From Chromatiaceae bacterium (GTDB taxonomy: Bacteria > Pseudomonadota > Gammaproteobacteria > Chromatiales > Chromatiaceae), in NCBI GenBank assembly GCA_027078745.1, contig JALWWO010000005.1, positions 35,696-74,290 of the forward strand: 38,595 nucleotides of DNA, read 5' to 3'. This document shows, piece by piece, positions 24,940 through 33,506 of the stretch (position 1 is its first letter; the number at the start of each line of letters is the position of its first letter). The notes beneath the pieces were generated by a model. The model worked only from the letters and a program-made list of their open reading frames with translations. It did not search any database and had not been told where the DNA came from. Both the position numbers and the translations under genes were made by a program.

Positions 24940-27594
24940 ATGTCCATGAAACCCGATATCGATCCTCAGGAAACCCAAGAATGGCTCGATGCACTGGAAG
25001 CCGTTCTTGAAAACGAAGGCGTGGAGCGGGCCCATTTTCTGCTCGAACGTCTCATCGATAAAGCACGCCGCTCCGGTGCTTATCTGCCCTATAGCGCCAA
25101 CACTGCTTATGTGAACACGATCCCACCCCAACAGCAGAAAAGGTTCCCCGGAGATCGGGCTTTAGAACGGCGCATCCGGTCCTTTATCCGCTGGAATGCC
25201 ATGGCTATGGTGGTGCAGGCTAACCGCCTGTCCACAGAATTGGGGGGCCATATCGCTTCCTTCGCTTCTGTAGCCACCCTGTTCGACGTGGGTTTCAATC
25301 ATTTCTTCCGGGCGAGCAATTCCGATCAAAAAGGGGATCTGATCTTTTTCCAGGGCCATTCCGCCCCTGGAATCTACGCGCGGGCGTTTCTGGAAGGTCG
25401 GATCACGGAAGAACAACTCTATAACTTCCGACAGGAAGTGGACGGTAACGGCCTGTCCTCCTATCCCCATCCCTGGCTGATGCCGGGATTCTGGCAGTTT
25501 CCCACGGTGTCCATGGGGTTGGGCCCCATCATGGCGATCTATCAAGCCCGCTTCATGCGTTATCTCCAGGATCGGGGCATTCAGCACATGGGTGACCGGA
25601 AGGTCTGGGCTTTTCTGGGGGATGGGGAGATGGATGAACCCGAATCCCTCGGCGCCCTCTCTTTGGCCGCTCGGGAACGTTTGGATAATCTGGTGTTCGT
25701 TGTCAACTGCAATCTCCAACGCCTGGATGGGCCGGTGCGGGGCAATGGCAAGATCATTCAAGAGTTGGAAGCCGTCTTCCGAGGGGCGGGCTGGAATGTC
25801 ATCAAGGTGATCTGGGGCAGCTACTGGGACCCCCTGTTCGCTCGAGATAAGAAAGGGCTGTTGCTCAAGCGCATGGAAGAATGTGTCGATGGCGATTATC
25901 AAGCCTACAAAGCCAAGGGCGGCGCCTATACCCGCAAGCATTTCTTCGGAAAATATCCCGAGCTGGAAGAACTCGTGGCGAACATGAGCGACGAGGATAT
26001 TTGGCGGCTCAACCGAGGCGGCCATGATCCCATCAAGGTTTACACTGCCTATGCGGCCGCCATGGCCCATCGGGGACAACCCACCGTGATCCTAGCCAAG
26101 ACCGTCAAGGGGTACGGCATGGGCGTCGCGGGCGAAGGGATGAACATCACCCATTCCCAGAAGAAGATGGGAGAAGCAGCCCTCAAGGCATTCCGAGATC
26201 GGTTCAACATTCCCATCTCAGACGATCAGATCGCCGCCGCCCCCTTCTATAAACCCCCTGCTGACAGTCCGGAACTCCGCTATCTCCACGAACGGCGGGA
26301 AGCCCTGGGGGGTTATCTCCCCGCAAGGCAGGTGGACGCACCGCCCCTGCCCATCCCACCCTTGGAACGATTTCAACCCCTGCTGGCGGGGAGTGGGGAC
26401 AAGGAAATGTCCACCACCATGGCCCTGGTGCGCCTGTTAACCCTCCTCATCCGAGATCCAGAGATCGGCCGCTTGGTGGTACCCATCGTGCCCGATGAAG
26501 CCCGCACCTTCGGCATGGAGGGCATGTTCCGACAGCTCGGCATCTATTCCTCCGTGGGCCAGCTCTATGAGCCGGTGGATGCGGGGCAGGTCATGTACTA
26601 CCGAGAGGACAAGAAGGGGCAGATCCTTCAGGAAGGCATCAACGAAGCGGGGGCTATGTCCTCCTGGATCGCAGCGGCCACTGCCTATGCAAATCATGGT
26701 CAGAGCATGATTCCCTTTTATGTGTTCTATTCCATGTTCGGCTTTCAGCGGGTGGGGGATCTGGCTTGGGCAGCAGGCGACATGCAGGCGCGGGGCTTTC
26801 TCATCGGCGGCACCGCCGGCCGCACCACCTTGGCGGGCGAGGGCTTGCAGCATCAGGACGGGCACAGCCATTTGGTGGCATCCACTATTCCCAACTGCAT
26901 TGCTTATGATCCGGCCTTCGCCTATGAACTGGCGGTCATCGTGCAGGATGGATTGCGGCGGCTCTACCAGGAGCAAGAAAACTGCTTCTACTATATCACC
27001 ACCATGAACGAGAACTATGTGCAGCCGCCTTTACCGGCCGGTGTGGAAACGGGCATTCTTCGAGGCATCTATCCCGTCCGCACGCCCGACGGAGACCGCC
27101 CCCAGGTCCATCTGTTCGGTTCCGGTGCGATCCTGCGGGAAGCTCTGGGGGCGGCGGATCTCCTGGCCCAGGACTGGGACCTTCAAGCCAAGGTCTGGAG
27201 CCTAACCAGCTTCAACGAGCTGCGGCGGGATGGGATAGCCGTGGAGCGCTGGAACCTGCTCCATCCCCAGGAACCTCCCAAACAGCCTTATATTCAACAG
27301 CAGCTCGGCGATGCGCCCGTTCCCATCGTCGCTGCCACTGATTATGTGCGCGCCTATGCGGATCAGGTGCGCCCCTATCTGAAACAGCCCTATTTCACCC
27401 TGGGCACCGATGGCTTCGGGCGCAGCGACCTGCGGAGCCAGCTGCGCAAGTTCTTCGAGGTGAACCGCTGGTACATCTGCCTCGCTGCCCTGAACTCCCT
27501 GGCCGATCAGGGCACGATTCCCAAAGCGCAGGTGCAGGCAGCGATTGAGAAGTATCGGATCGATCCAGAAAAGCCGAATCCCATGACGGTCTGA
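24940..27594 (+). CDS. aceE: Pyruvate dehydrogenase E1 component, homodimeric type
   Basis: AceE is the thiamine-diphosphate subunit of the pyruvate dehydrogenase complex; it decarboxylates pyruvate and passes the acetyl group to lipoyl-AceF. The 884-residue protein agrees with the E. coli enzyme (887 aa) throughout: 'RIRSFIRWNAMAMV', 'GHIASFASVATLFDVGFNHF', 'FLGDGEMDEPESLGAL' (ThDP/Mg site, GDG...), 'NCNLQRLDGPVRGNGKI', and 'EARTFGMEGMFRQLGIYS'. The start at ATG 24940 is selected because homologues begin here; GGAGG at 24923-24927 is 12 nt upstream. An ATG at 24946 is an alternative. TATACT at 24895-24900 may be its -10 box. aceF follows after 15 bp. Confidence 0.97.
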   Translation: MSMKPDIDPQETQEWLDALEAVLENEGVERAHFLLERLIDKARRSGAYLPYSANTAYVNTIPPQQQKRFPGDRALERRIRSFIRWNAMAMVVQANRLSTELGGHIASFASVATLFDVGFNHFFRASNSDQKGDLIFFQGHSAPGIYARAFLEGRITEEQLYNFRQEVDGNGLSSYPHPWLMPGFWQFPTVSMGLGPIMAIYQARFMRYLQDRGIQHMGDRKVWAFLGDGEMDEPESLGALSLAARERLDNLVFVVNCNLQRLDGPVRGNGKIIQELEAVFRGAGWNVIKVIWGSYWDPLFARDKKGLLLKRMEECVDGDYQAYKAKGGAYTRKHFFGKYPELEELVANMSDEDIWRLNRGGHDPIKVYTAYAAAMAHRGQPTVILAKTVKGYGMGVAGEGMNITHSQKKMGEAALKAFRDRFNIPISDDQIAAAPFYKPPADSPELRYLHERREALGGYLPARQVDAPPLPIPPLERFQPLLAGSGDKEMSTTMALVRLLTLLIRDPEIGRLVVPIVPDEARTFGMEGMFRQLGIYSSVGQLYEPVDAGQVMYYREDKKGQILQEGINEAGAMSSWIAAATAYANHGQSMIPFYVFYSMFGFQRVGDLAWAAGDMQARGFLIGGTAGRTTLAGEGLQHQDGHSHLVASTIPNCIAYDPAFAYELAVIVQDGLRRLYQEQENCFYYITTMNENYVQPPLPAGVETGILRGIYPVRTPDGDRPQVHLFGSGAILREALGAADLLAQDWDLQAKVWSLTSFNELRRDGIAVERWNLLHPQEPPKQPYIQQQLGDAPVPIVAATDYVRAYADQVRPYLKQPYFTLGTDGFGRSDLRSQLRKFFEVNRWYICLAALNSLADQGTIPKAQVQAAIEKYRIDPEKPNPMTV

Positions 27595-27609
27595 CAGGGA
27601 GCATGCTAA

Positions 27610-29235
27610 GTGGCCCATCGAAAAGAAATACGACTTCCCGATCTAGGGGATTTCTCCGATCTGCCCATCATTGAAATCCTGGTGGCCCCCGGGGATCAGA
27701 TTGAGGCGGAGCAATCCATCCTCACGCTCGAGAGCGATAAGGCCACCATGGAGATCCCCGCTCCACAGGGGGGGCGGGTGGAATCCCTCGCCGTCTCTGT
27801 GGGGGATCGGGTCAACCCGGGCGATCTGCTCTTAACCCTCGTGGAGGCAGAAGAAACCGGGGAAGAAAGGGAAGAGAACGCGGAGAAACCCGCCCAATCT
27901 CCAGCACCCTCGGTTCAAGAAACGAAGGGACCATCGGTGGCCGAATCCAAGGGGACGGAATCTCTGCCGGTCTATCTGCCGGACATCGGGGATTTCCGGG
28001 ACGTATCCATCATTGAAATCCTGGTGGCCCCCGGGGATCAGATTGAGGCGGAGCAATCCATTCTCACCCTGGAGAGCGACAAGGCCACGATGGAAATTCC
28101 CGCCCCGCAGGGGGGGCGGGTGGAATCCCTCGCCGTCTCTGTGGGGGATCGGGTCAACTCCGGCGATCTGCTCTTAACGATGGCGGTGGAACCGGATGCA
28201 GAGGAATCACCGGAGGCAGAAGCCGTGCCCCCACCGGAGCCGCAACAGCGCCCGCCTGGAGAAAAACCCCTTCGTCAACCGCCTGTGCTGCCTCGTCCAT
28301 CGGATCTAACCGCGATCGCGCCGGGCCGCAAACCCCATGCGAGCCCCGCTGTCCGGCGCTTCGCCCGAGAGCTCGGGGTAGATCTCAGTCAGGTGAAGGG
28401 TTCCGGTCCCAAGGGGCGCATTCTCAAGGAAGATGTGCAAACCTATGTGCAACAAACCCTCGCCCAGAGTCGAGAAGCCGTCCCCAGCGGTCTGCCCTTC
28501 TCCCTGCCCGCTGCGCCGGAGATCGATCACGCCCGATTCGGGCCGGTGGAGCTGCGAGACTTGCCCCGAATCAAGCGGCTCAGCGGCCAGCATCTGCACC
28601 GCTGCTGGCTCAGCGTGCCTCAGGTCACCCAGTTCGATGAAGCAGATATCACGGAGCTAGAGACCTTTCGCAAAGCCCAGCAGCAGGCGGCTGCCGATCA
28701 GGGGATCCGGCTCACTTTGCTTCCCTTCCTGCTCAAGGCGGTGGCTCATGTGCTGGAAGAAATGCCCTTGCTCAAGGCTTCCCTGACCGGAGACGGGGAA
28801 CGGCTGGTTTGGAAACAGTTCACCCACATCGGGGTGGCGGTGGACACACCCCAGGGCCTGTTGGTGCCGGTGATTCGAGATGTGAACCGCAAGGGCATCT
28901 ACGAACTGGCCCGAGAGCTCGCGGAGATCAGCCAGAAGGCTCGGGAAGGCAAATTGCTGCCCGGGGATCTGCAAGGGGGGGTCTTCTCCATCTCCAGCCT
29001 CGGTGGGATCGGGGGCACCGCCTTCACGCCCATCGTCAACGCACCGGAGGCAGCGATCTTGGGCGTTTCGCGGGCCCGCATGAAACCGGTTTGGAATGGG
29101 CAGGAATTCGTGCCTCGGCTTCTGCTCCCCCTTTCCCTATCCTATGATCATCGCATCGTGGACGGTGCGGAAGGGGTGCGCTTCACCACGAGATTGGGCA
29201 CCTTGCTGGGAGACATCCGGCAACTCTTGCTCTGA
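27610..29235 (+). CDS. aceF: Dihydrolipoamide acetyltransferase (E2) with two lipoyl domains
   Basis: AceF forms the core of the pyruvate dehydrogenase complex and transfers acetyl from lipoate to CoA. The 541-residue protein has two lipoyl domains (about 2-78 and 116-192), each with the modified lysine in 'ESDKATMEIPAPQ'. A Pro/Glu-rich linker leads to an E1/E3-binding domain (about 238-278, 'ASPAVRRFARELGVDLSQV'). The catalytic domain (about 310-541) has the active-site 'SYDHRIVDGAEGVRF'. GGGAG at 27597-27601 supports the GTG start at 27610. The two lipoyl domains are nearly identical at DNA level, see the repeat entry. No E3 (lpd) gene follows; a glycosyltransferase follows instead. Confidence 0.97.
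   Translation: MAHRKEIRLPDLGDFSDLPIIEILVAPGDQIEAEQSILTLESDKATMEIPAPQGGRVESLAVSVGDRVNPGDLLLTLVEAEETGEEREENAEKPAQSPAPSVQETKGPSVAESKGTESLPVYLPDIGDFRDVSIIEILVAPGDQIEAEQSILTLESDKATMEIPAPQGGRVESLAVSVGDRVNSGDLLLTMAVEPDAEESPEAEAVPPPEPQQRPPGEKPLRQPPVLPRPSDLTAIAPGRKPHASPAVRRFARELGVDLSQVKGSGPKGRILKEDVQTYVQQTLAQSREAVPSGLPFSLPAAPEIDHARFGPVELRDLPRIKRLSGQHLHRCWLSVPQVTQFDEADITELETFRKAQQQAAADQGIRLTLLPFLLKAVAHVLEEMPLLKASLTGDGERLVWKQFTHIGVAVDTPQGLLVPVIRDVNRKGIYELARELAEISQKAREGKLLPGDLQGGVFSISSLGGIGGTAFTPIVNAPEAAILGVSRARMKPVWNGQEFVPRLLLPLSLSYDHRIVDGAEGVRFTTRLGTLLGDIRQLLL
27670..28178 (+). repeat. Duplicated lipoyl-domain DNA in aceF
   Basis: 27670-27836 and 28012-28178 (167 bp each) differ at about 11 positions, nearly all synonymous, with long identical blocks at the start and end. 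This is a recent duplication or gene conversion between the two lipoyl domains. Confidence 0.9.
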
Positions 29236-29236
29236 A

Positions 29237-30349
29237 GTGGCTATCGAATCCATCGCCCTCTTCGCCTCCTTTTCGGGTACTGGCGGCGTGGAGCGGATGT
29301 TGGTGCACCTGATCCAGGGTTTTCTAGAACAGGGGCGTTCGGTGGAGCTGTTGCTCGTGCGCCAGGACAGCCCCTATCTGGCACAGCTCCCTAAGGCCGT
29401 CCGGCGGATTCCCCTCGGTACCCAGCACACTTGGCCGGCCGTGCCCCCGCTCGCCGCCTATCTCAGACAAAGGCAACCCAGGGTCCTGCTCGCGGTCAAG
29501 GATCGAGCAGGCCGAGCGGCGCTGTTCGCCCGTCGCTTAGCAGGTACGAACACGCCCATCGTCCTGCGCCTGGGCACCCATCTTTCCACCGCCATGGCGC
29601 AGCGTTCTCGGATCGAACGGTGGTTGCGCTACGGTGCGATCCGCCGGACTTACCCAAAGCTGAACCGGATCATCGCGGTTTCCCAAGGGGTAGCGGCGGA
29701 TACAGCCGCGATCGCCGGCTTACCTCTAGAAGCCATCGCCGTGATTCCCAATCCAGTGATCACACCGAATCTATATAGACGGGCGGCGGAACCCTGCTCC
29801 CATCCTTGGTTTCGACCCGGGGAACCACCGGTGATCCTGGGGGCGGGTCGATTGCAGCGCCAAAAGGATTTCGGCACATTGATCCGTGCCTTTGCGCGGG
29901 TGCGTCAAAAGCGCCCCTGCCGGCTGGTGATTTTGGGAGAAGGGGGAGAGCGGCCCAAACTCGAAGTCTTGGTGCGGGAACTCGGCCTGAGAAATCAGGT
30001 GGATTTACCTGGCTTTCAGGAGAATCCCTATCCCTTCTTCGCTGCGGCGCAACTCTTCGTGCTGTCCTCCGCTTGGGAAGGTTCCCCGAATGTGCTCACG
30101 GAAGCCATGGCCCTGGGCACGCCGGTGGTGGCCACGAACTGCCCCAGCGGCCCCGCAGAACTGCTGGCAGGCGGGCGGCTCGGTCCCTTGGTGGCGGTGG
30201 GCGATGTGCCGGGCTTAGCCCATGCCATAGAACACAGCTTGGCCCATCCTCCCGCACCCGATCAACTGCAACAGGGGGTTGCTGCCTACAATCAGATGGA
30301 GAGCACCCGCCGCTATTTGGAAGTCTTGGAATCCGTGGCTATTCCTTGA
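29237..30349 (+). CDS. Glycosyltransferase, GT4 family (GT-B fold)
   Basis: The 370-residue enzyme has a GT-B layout. The N-terminal acceptor domain starts 'IALFASFSGTGGVERML'. The C-terminal nucleotide-sugar domain has 'VILGAGRLQRQKDFGTLI', 'LVILGEGGERPKLEVL', and the GT4 hallmark 'SSAWEGSPNVLTEAMALGTP' with its ExxxxxxxE pattern. GT4 enzymes transfer sugars from UDP- or GDP-sugars to surface glycans, lipids or trehalose-type acceptors; the substrate cannot be told from the sequence. GTG at 29237 begins 1 bp after the aceF stop and has no good Shine-Dalgarno, suggesting coupling to aceF translation. The 3' end overlaps convergent pgsA by 11 bp. Confidence 0.9.
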   Translation: MAIESIALFASFSGTGGVERMLVHLIQGFLEQGRSVELLLVRQDSPYLAQLPKAVRRIPLGTQHTWPAVPPLAAYLRQRQPRVLLAVKDRAGRAALFARRLAGTNTPIVLRLGTHLSTAMAQRSRIERWLRYGAIRRTYPKLNRIIAVSQGVAADTAAIAGLPLEAIAVIPNPVITPNLYRRAAEPCSHPWFRPGEPPVILGAGRLQRQKDFGTLIRAFARVRQKRPCRLVILGEGGERPKLEVLVRELGLRNQVDLPGFQENPYPFFAAAQLFVLSSAWEGSPNVLTEAMALGTPVVATNCPSGPAELLAGGRLGPLVAVGDVPGLAHAIEHSLAHPPAPDQLQQGVAAYNQMESTRRYLEVLESVAIP

Positions 30350-30899
30350 ATCCTTTTTCCAGGGCCTTATGCCACCAGATCCAGACATATTGCACCCCAC
30401 TGATGAGAATACTGAGCAGACAGCTCCAGATCAACGCTTCCATCAAGCCCCCTGGCAGGGGATAGAGCCCTGCATCTGTAACGACGGCGATGACCAACAG
30501 GATCTGCAACAGGGTATTAAGCTTGCTCGTGAGCAGGGGATCGGCGCGGAGTTCCTCCACGCGATAATGATAGAGGGTGGCTCCCCCCACGATGAGGAAA
30601 TCTCTGGTGATGGCCGCGATGACCAGCCAGACCGGAATCAGGGACAGGGCCCCCAAGACCAGAAAGGCGGCCACGAGCAGTATTTTATCGGCGAGGGGAT
30701 CGATGATGCCGCCGAGACGGCTTTCCCAGCCGAAGCGCTTTGCCAAGAAACCATCGAGTCCGTCCGAGATACCGGCCAGGAGAAACACGACCAGGGCCCA
30801 AGCAAACTGATGTTTCAGCAGGAGGAAGACGAAGGGCAGGACGGCTAACAGACGGCCAAAGCTGATGAGATTGGGCAGGTCTCGGGGCGCAAACTTCAA
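30339..30899 (-). CDS. pgsA: CDP-alcohol phosphatidyltransferase, PgsA-like
   Basis: This integral membrane enzyme (186 aa) probably makes phosphatidylglycerol phosphate from CDP-diacylglycerol and glycerol-3-phosphate, the first step towards phosphatidylglycerol and cardiolipin. The family signature D-x-x-D-G-x-x-A-(K)R-...-G-x-x-x-D-x-x-x-D is visible as '[11 protein letters not shown]' and '[10 protein letters not shown]'. Several hydrophobic segments follow. The N-terminal '[10 protein letters not shown]' resembles the 'PNxLTxxR' start of PgsA. TTG at 30899 is chosen since AGGAG lies 6 nt before it; upstream parts of the frame have no homology. A related family member with another alcohol substrate is possible. 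Confidence 0.86.
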   Translation of the reverse strand: MKFAPRDLPNLISFGRLLAVLPFVFLLLKHQFAWALVVFLLAGISDGLDGFLAKRFGWESRLGGIIDPLADKILLVAAFLVLGALSLIPVWLVIAAITRDFLIVGGATLYHYRVEELRADPLLTSKLNTLLQILLVIAVVTDAGLYPLPGGLMEALIWSCLLSILISGVQYVWIWWHKALEKGFKE

Positions 30900-31013
30900 G
30901 CGAGTCTCCTGAATGCAAAGGGCGAAACAATTTATTGTAGGTTTGACCCATCGTTCCTGCCATCTCATACAGGAGCACTTGTTAAACTGATATCTTTTAT
31001 TAGGGAGTCCGTT
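30900..31013. promoter_or_regulatory. Divergent pgsA/purM promoter region
   Basis: For purM a TTGACC at 30943-30948 and CATACA at 30966-30971 are 17 bp apart (weak match). For pgsA, TACAAT on the minus strand (30935-30940) is a candidate -10 without a convincing -35. No PurR-like operator is clear by eye. Confidence 0.3.
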
Positions 31014-32078
31014 GTGTCTCAAGAAGCGAAAGAAACGAGAAATCTGCGCTACCGAGATGCAGGCGTGGATATCGATGCGGGCAATCAGTTTGTGGATCGG
31101 ATCAAACCCTTGGTCGCCTCTACCTTCCGGCAAGGTGTGCTCACTGGGCTGGGCGGATTCAGTGCCCTGTTCGAACTGCCCGTGGAGCGATTCCGGCATC
31201 CGGTGCTGGTCTCCAGTACGGATGGCGTGGGTACCAAATTGAAACTTGCCCTGGCGCGGAACTGCCATCAAACCATCGGCATCGATCTGGTAGCCATGTG
31301 CGTCAACGACATCCTGGTGAGCGGTGCCGAACCCCTCTTTTTTCTCGACTACTATGCCACAGGGCACTTGGATCTAGAGGTAGCGCAGCAGGTCATCCAG
31401 GGCATCGCCCAGGGCTGCGAACTGGCAGGCTGTGCCCTTACCGGCGGAGAAACCGCAGAGATGCCCGGCCTGTACGGGGAAGGAGATTACGATCTCGCGG
31501 GCTTCTGCGTGGGCATCGTGGAGCGGGAACAGCTGCTGACGCCGGATCGGGTGAGCACCGGAGATGTGCTCATCGGGGTGGCTTCTTCTGGACCCCATGC
31601 GAACGGCTATTCCCTCATCCGCAAGATCCTCCAGATGACAAACGCAGATCTGGACAGCCCCTTGGCGGGCGTGCCCCTAGGGGATCAGCTCATGGCGCCC
31701 ACGCGAATCTATGTGCCCGCCCTGCTGCCCTTGCTGCAACAGATTCCCATCCAGGCCATGGCCCACATCACCGGCGGCGGGCTGCCGGAAAACATCCCGC
31801 GGATCCTGCCCCGAGGCACCCAAGCGGTGATCGATCTGGATTCCTGGGAATGGCCACCCATCTTCCGCTGGTTGCAGGAACAGGGCGGTATCGCTGAGGA
31901 AGAGATGCTGCGCACCTTTAATTGCGGCTTGGGTCTGGTGGTCTGTGTGCCCGCTGCTGAGGCAGAACGAACCTGTGAACTTCTGCGAGAACGAGGGGAA
32001 TCCGCGTGGGTGCTGGGATACGTGGAATCTGCCCTCGGGGAACCCAGGGTTCGCTATACAGGTAGGTCGCGGGAATGA
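31014..32078 (+). CDS. purM: Phosphoribosylformylglycinamidine cyclo-ligase (AIR synthetase)
   Basis: PurM uses ATP to close formylglycinamidine ribonucleotide to aminoimidazole ribonucleotide in purine synthesis. The 354 residues (E. coli 345) show the family motifs '[20 protein letters not shown]', '[15 protein letters not shown]' (nucleotide-binding loop), '[20 protein letters not shown]', '[20 protein letters not shown]' and '[17 protein letters not shown]'. GTG at 31014 is preceded by GGGAG at 31003-31007. The stop codon overlaps the purN start by ATGA (32075-32078). purM-purN is a common gammaproteobacterial pair. Confidence 0.97.
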   Translation: MSQEAKETRNLRYRDAGVDIDAGNQFVDRIKPLVASTFRQGVLTGLGGFSALFELPVERFRHPVLVSSTDGVGTKLKLALARNCHQTIGIDLVAMCVNDILVSGAEPLFFLDYYATGHLDLEVAQQVIQGIAQGCELAGCALTGGETAEMPGLYGEGDYDLAGFCVGIVEREQLLTPDRVSTGDVLIGVASSGPHANGYSLIRKILQMTNADLDSPLAGVPLGDQLMAPTRIYVPALLPLLQQIPIQAMAHITGGGLPENIPRILPRGTQAVIDLDSWEWPPIFRWLQEQGGIAEEEMLRTFNCGLGLVVCVPAAEAERTCELLRERGESAWVLGYVESALGEPRVRYTGRSRE

Positions 32079-32773
32079 AGGAAGGAAAATTGCCGGTGGT
32101 GGTGCTCATCTCCGGCAGCGGCAGCAATCTGCAAGCACTCATTGACGGGGCGCAGTCCGGAGAACTGCCCATCGTGCTGCGGGCAGTCATCAGCAATATG
32201 CCGAACGCCTATGGTCTTCAGCGGGCGCGGGCAGCTGGGATTCCGGCGGAAATTCTCGACCATCGCGCTTATTCGGATCGGGTGCATTACGATCAAGCGC
32301 TTTGGGAATGCGTGCAGGCCTATGCACCTGAATTGGTGGTGCTCGCCGGTTTCATGCGGATTCTGACCCCCGCATTCGTGGCGCGCTACCGTGGGCGCTT
32401 GCTCAACATCCATCCTTCCCTGCTGCCGAAGTATCGCGGCCTCCACACCCACGAACGGGCTTTGGCGGCGGGAGAGCGGACGCATGGAGCGAGCGTGCAT
32501 TTTGTCACAGAAGAATTAGATGGGGGACCGGTAATCCTTCAAGCCGAAGTGCCGGTGCATCCAGATGAGGATCCCCGGCGTCTCGCCGCTCGGGTGTTAG
32601 TGGAGGAACACAAGATCTATCCCTTAGTGGTCTGTTGGTTTGCCCAAGGTCGTTTGTCTCTGGGGGCGGACGGGCTGCCTCGATTGGATCGAAAAATCCT
32701 TCACCAGCCCTTGCGCTATCACGAACTCAGCCCTGATCTTCTCTGCGGAGGTGCCCATAAAGCCTTGCCTTGA
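32075..32773 (+). CDS. purN: Phosphoribosylglycinamide formyltransferase
   Basis: PurN transfers a formyl group from 10-formyl-tetrahydrofolate to GAR in purine synthesis. Motifs of the family are present: '[17 protein letters not shown]' at the N-terminus, '[14 protein letters not shown]' and '[19 protein letters not shown]', with the catalytic Asn-His region, plus '[19 protein letters not shown]' with the catalytic Asp. The 232-residue length is about 20 more than E. coli; the extra part is a C-terminal tail that overlaps the convergent parA gene by 47 bp. It is translationally coupled to purM. Confidence 0.96.
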   Translation: MKEGKLPVVVLISGSGSNLQALIDGAQSGELPIVLRAVISNMPNAYGLQRARAAGIPAEILDHRAYSDRVHYDQALWECVQAYAPELVVLAGFMRILTPAFVARYRGRLLNIHPSLLPKYRGLHTHERALAAGERTHGASVHFVTEELDGGPVILQAEVPVHPDEDPRRLAARVLVEEHKIYPLVVCWFAQGRLSLGADGLPRLDRKILHQPLRYHELSPDLLCGGAHKALP

Positions 32774-33506
32774 CCTCCTGCCAAAGGTTGCCATAGGCCT
32801 TGGAAGCCGGGTTATCTGGATTCTTCAGCACTACAGGCATCCGGTAGATGCCCATGCGTTCCACTTCTGCCGAATAGGGAATGCTCGTCCGGAGAAAGTC
32901 CGGATACTGCTTCGGCAGTTCCGCCATGAGATCCGTGTGCAGACGCTTGCGCCGATCCACCATGGAGAAAAAGGGCATGCACTGCAAGTTCGGATTGAAG
33001 GCATGACTGGCCAGAAACTCCTGGAGCTGATCCAAGGTGCGGGCCGATAGGGTGGTGGGAATCATGGGTACCAGCAGGGCATCGGCTATCCGAAAGATAT
33101 TTTCGGAAACCAGGGAGATGCTCGGCGGGCAGTCCAGGAAGATGCAGTCATATTCTTGGGACAGGGGTTTCAGAAGGCGGCTGAGCTGCTTGGTGGGTTT
33201 CTTGTTCTCTTCTAACACCAGGTCCAGATTTCGATAAGAGAAATCCGCGGGCAGAAGATCCAAGGACTCGAAATCTGTTCCCTTGATCAGAGGATCCAGG
33301 GAACGCTTCTTTTTCTTTTTCAATAGTCCCTGTCCCCCGCCCTTGACCTTGGGCTGGATCCGAAAGTAATAGGTCGCTGCACCCTGGGGGTCTAGATCCC
33401 AAATGAGTGTCTGCTTGCCTTCATTGGCGGCGAGGGAGGCGAGATTGACTGCAGTAGCAGTCTTTCCCACGCCTCCCTTGAGGTTGTAGCAGCCGATCAC
33501 TTTCAT
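32727..33506 (-). CDS. ParA-family partition-type ATPase (orphan)
   Basis: The 259-residue ATPase has the deviant Walker A box 'NLKGGVGKTATAVN' (signature Lys10, Lys15), the A' motif 'IWDLDPQGAAT' and Walker B 'CIFLDCPPSIS'. ParA ATPases dimerise on ATP, bind DNA nonspecifically and move cargo; examples are plasmids, carboxysomes (McdA) and chemoreceptor arrays. It has no ParB partner here; a CHAD-domain gene lies upstream, overlapping by 4 bp (ATGA at 33503-33506). An unusual basic insert follows the A' motif (KVKGGGQGLLKKKKKR, residues 53-68). Its N-terminus has no helix-turn-helix, so it is of the small-ParA type. The chromosomal partition ParA normally sits with parB and gidB, so this is a different, accessory ParA. 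Confidence 0.92.
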   Translation of the reverse strand: MKVIGCYNLKGGVGKTATAVNLASLAANEGKQTLIWDLDPQGAATYYFRIQPKVKGGGQGLLKKKKKRSLDPLIKGTDFESLDLLPADFSYRNLDLVLEENKKPTKQLSRLLKPLSQEYDCIFLDCPPSISLVSENIFRIADALLVPMIPTTLSARTLDQLQEFLASHAFNPNLQCMPFFSMVDRRKRLHTDLMAELPKQYPDFLRTSIPYSAEVERMGIYRMPVVLKNPDNPASKAYGNLWQEVKARLYGHLRREDQG

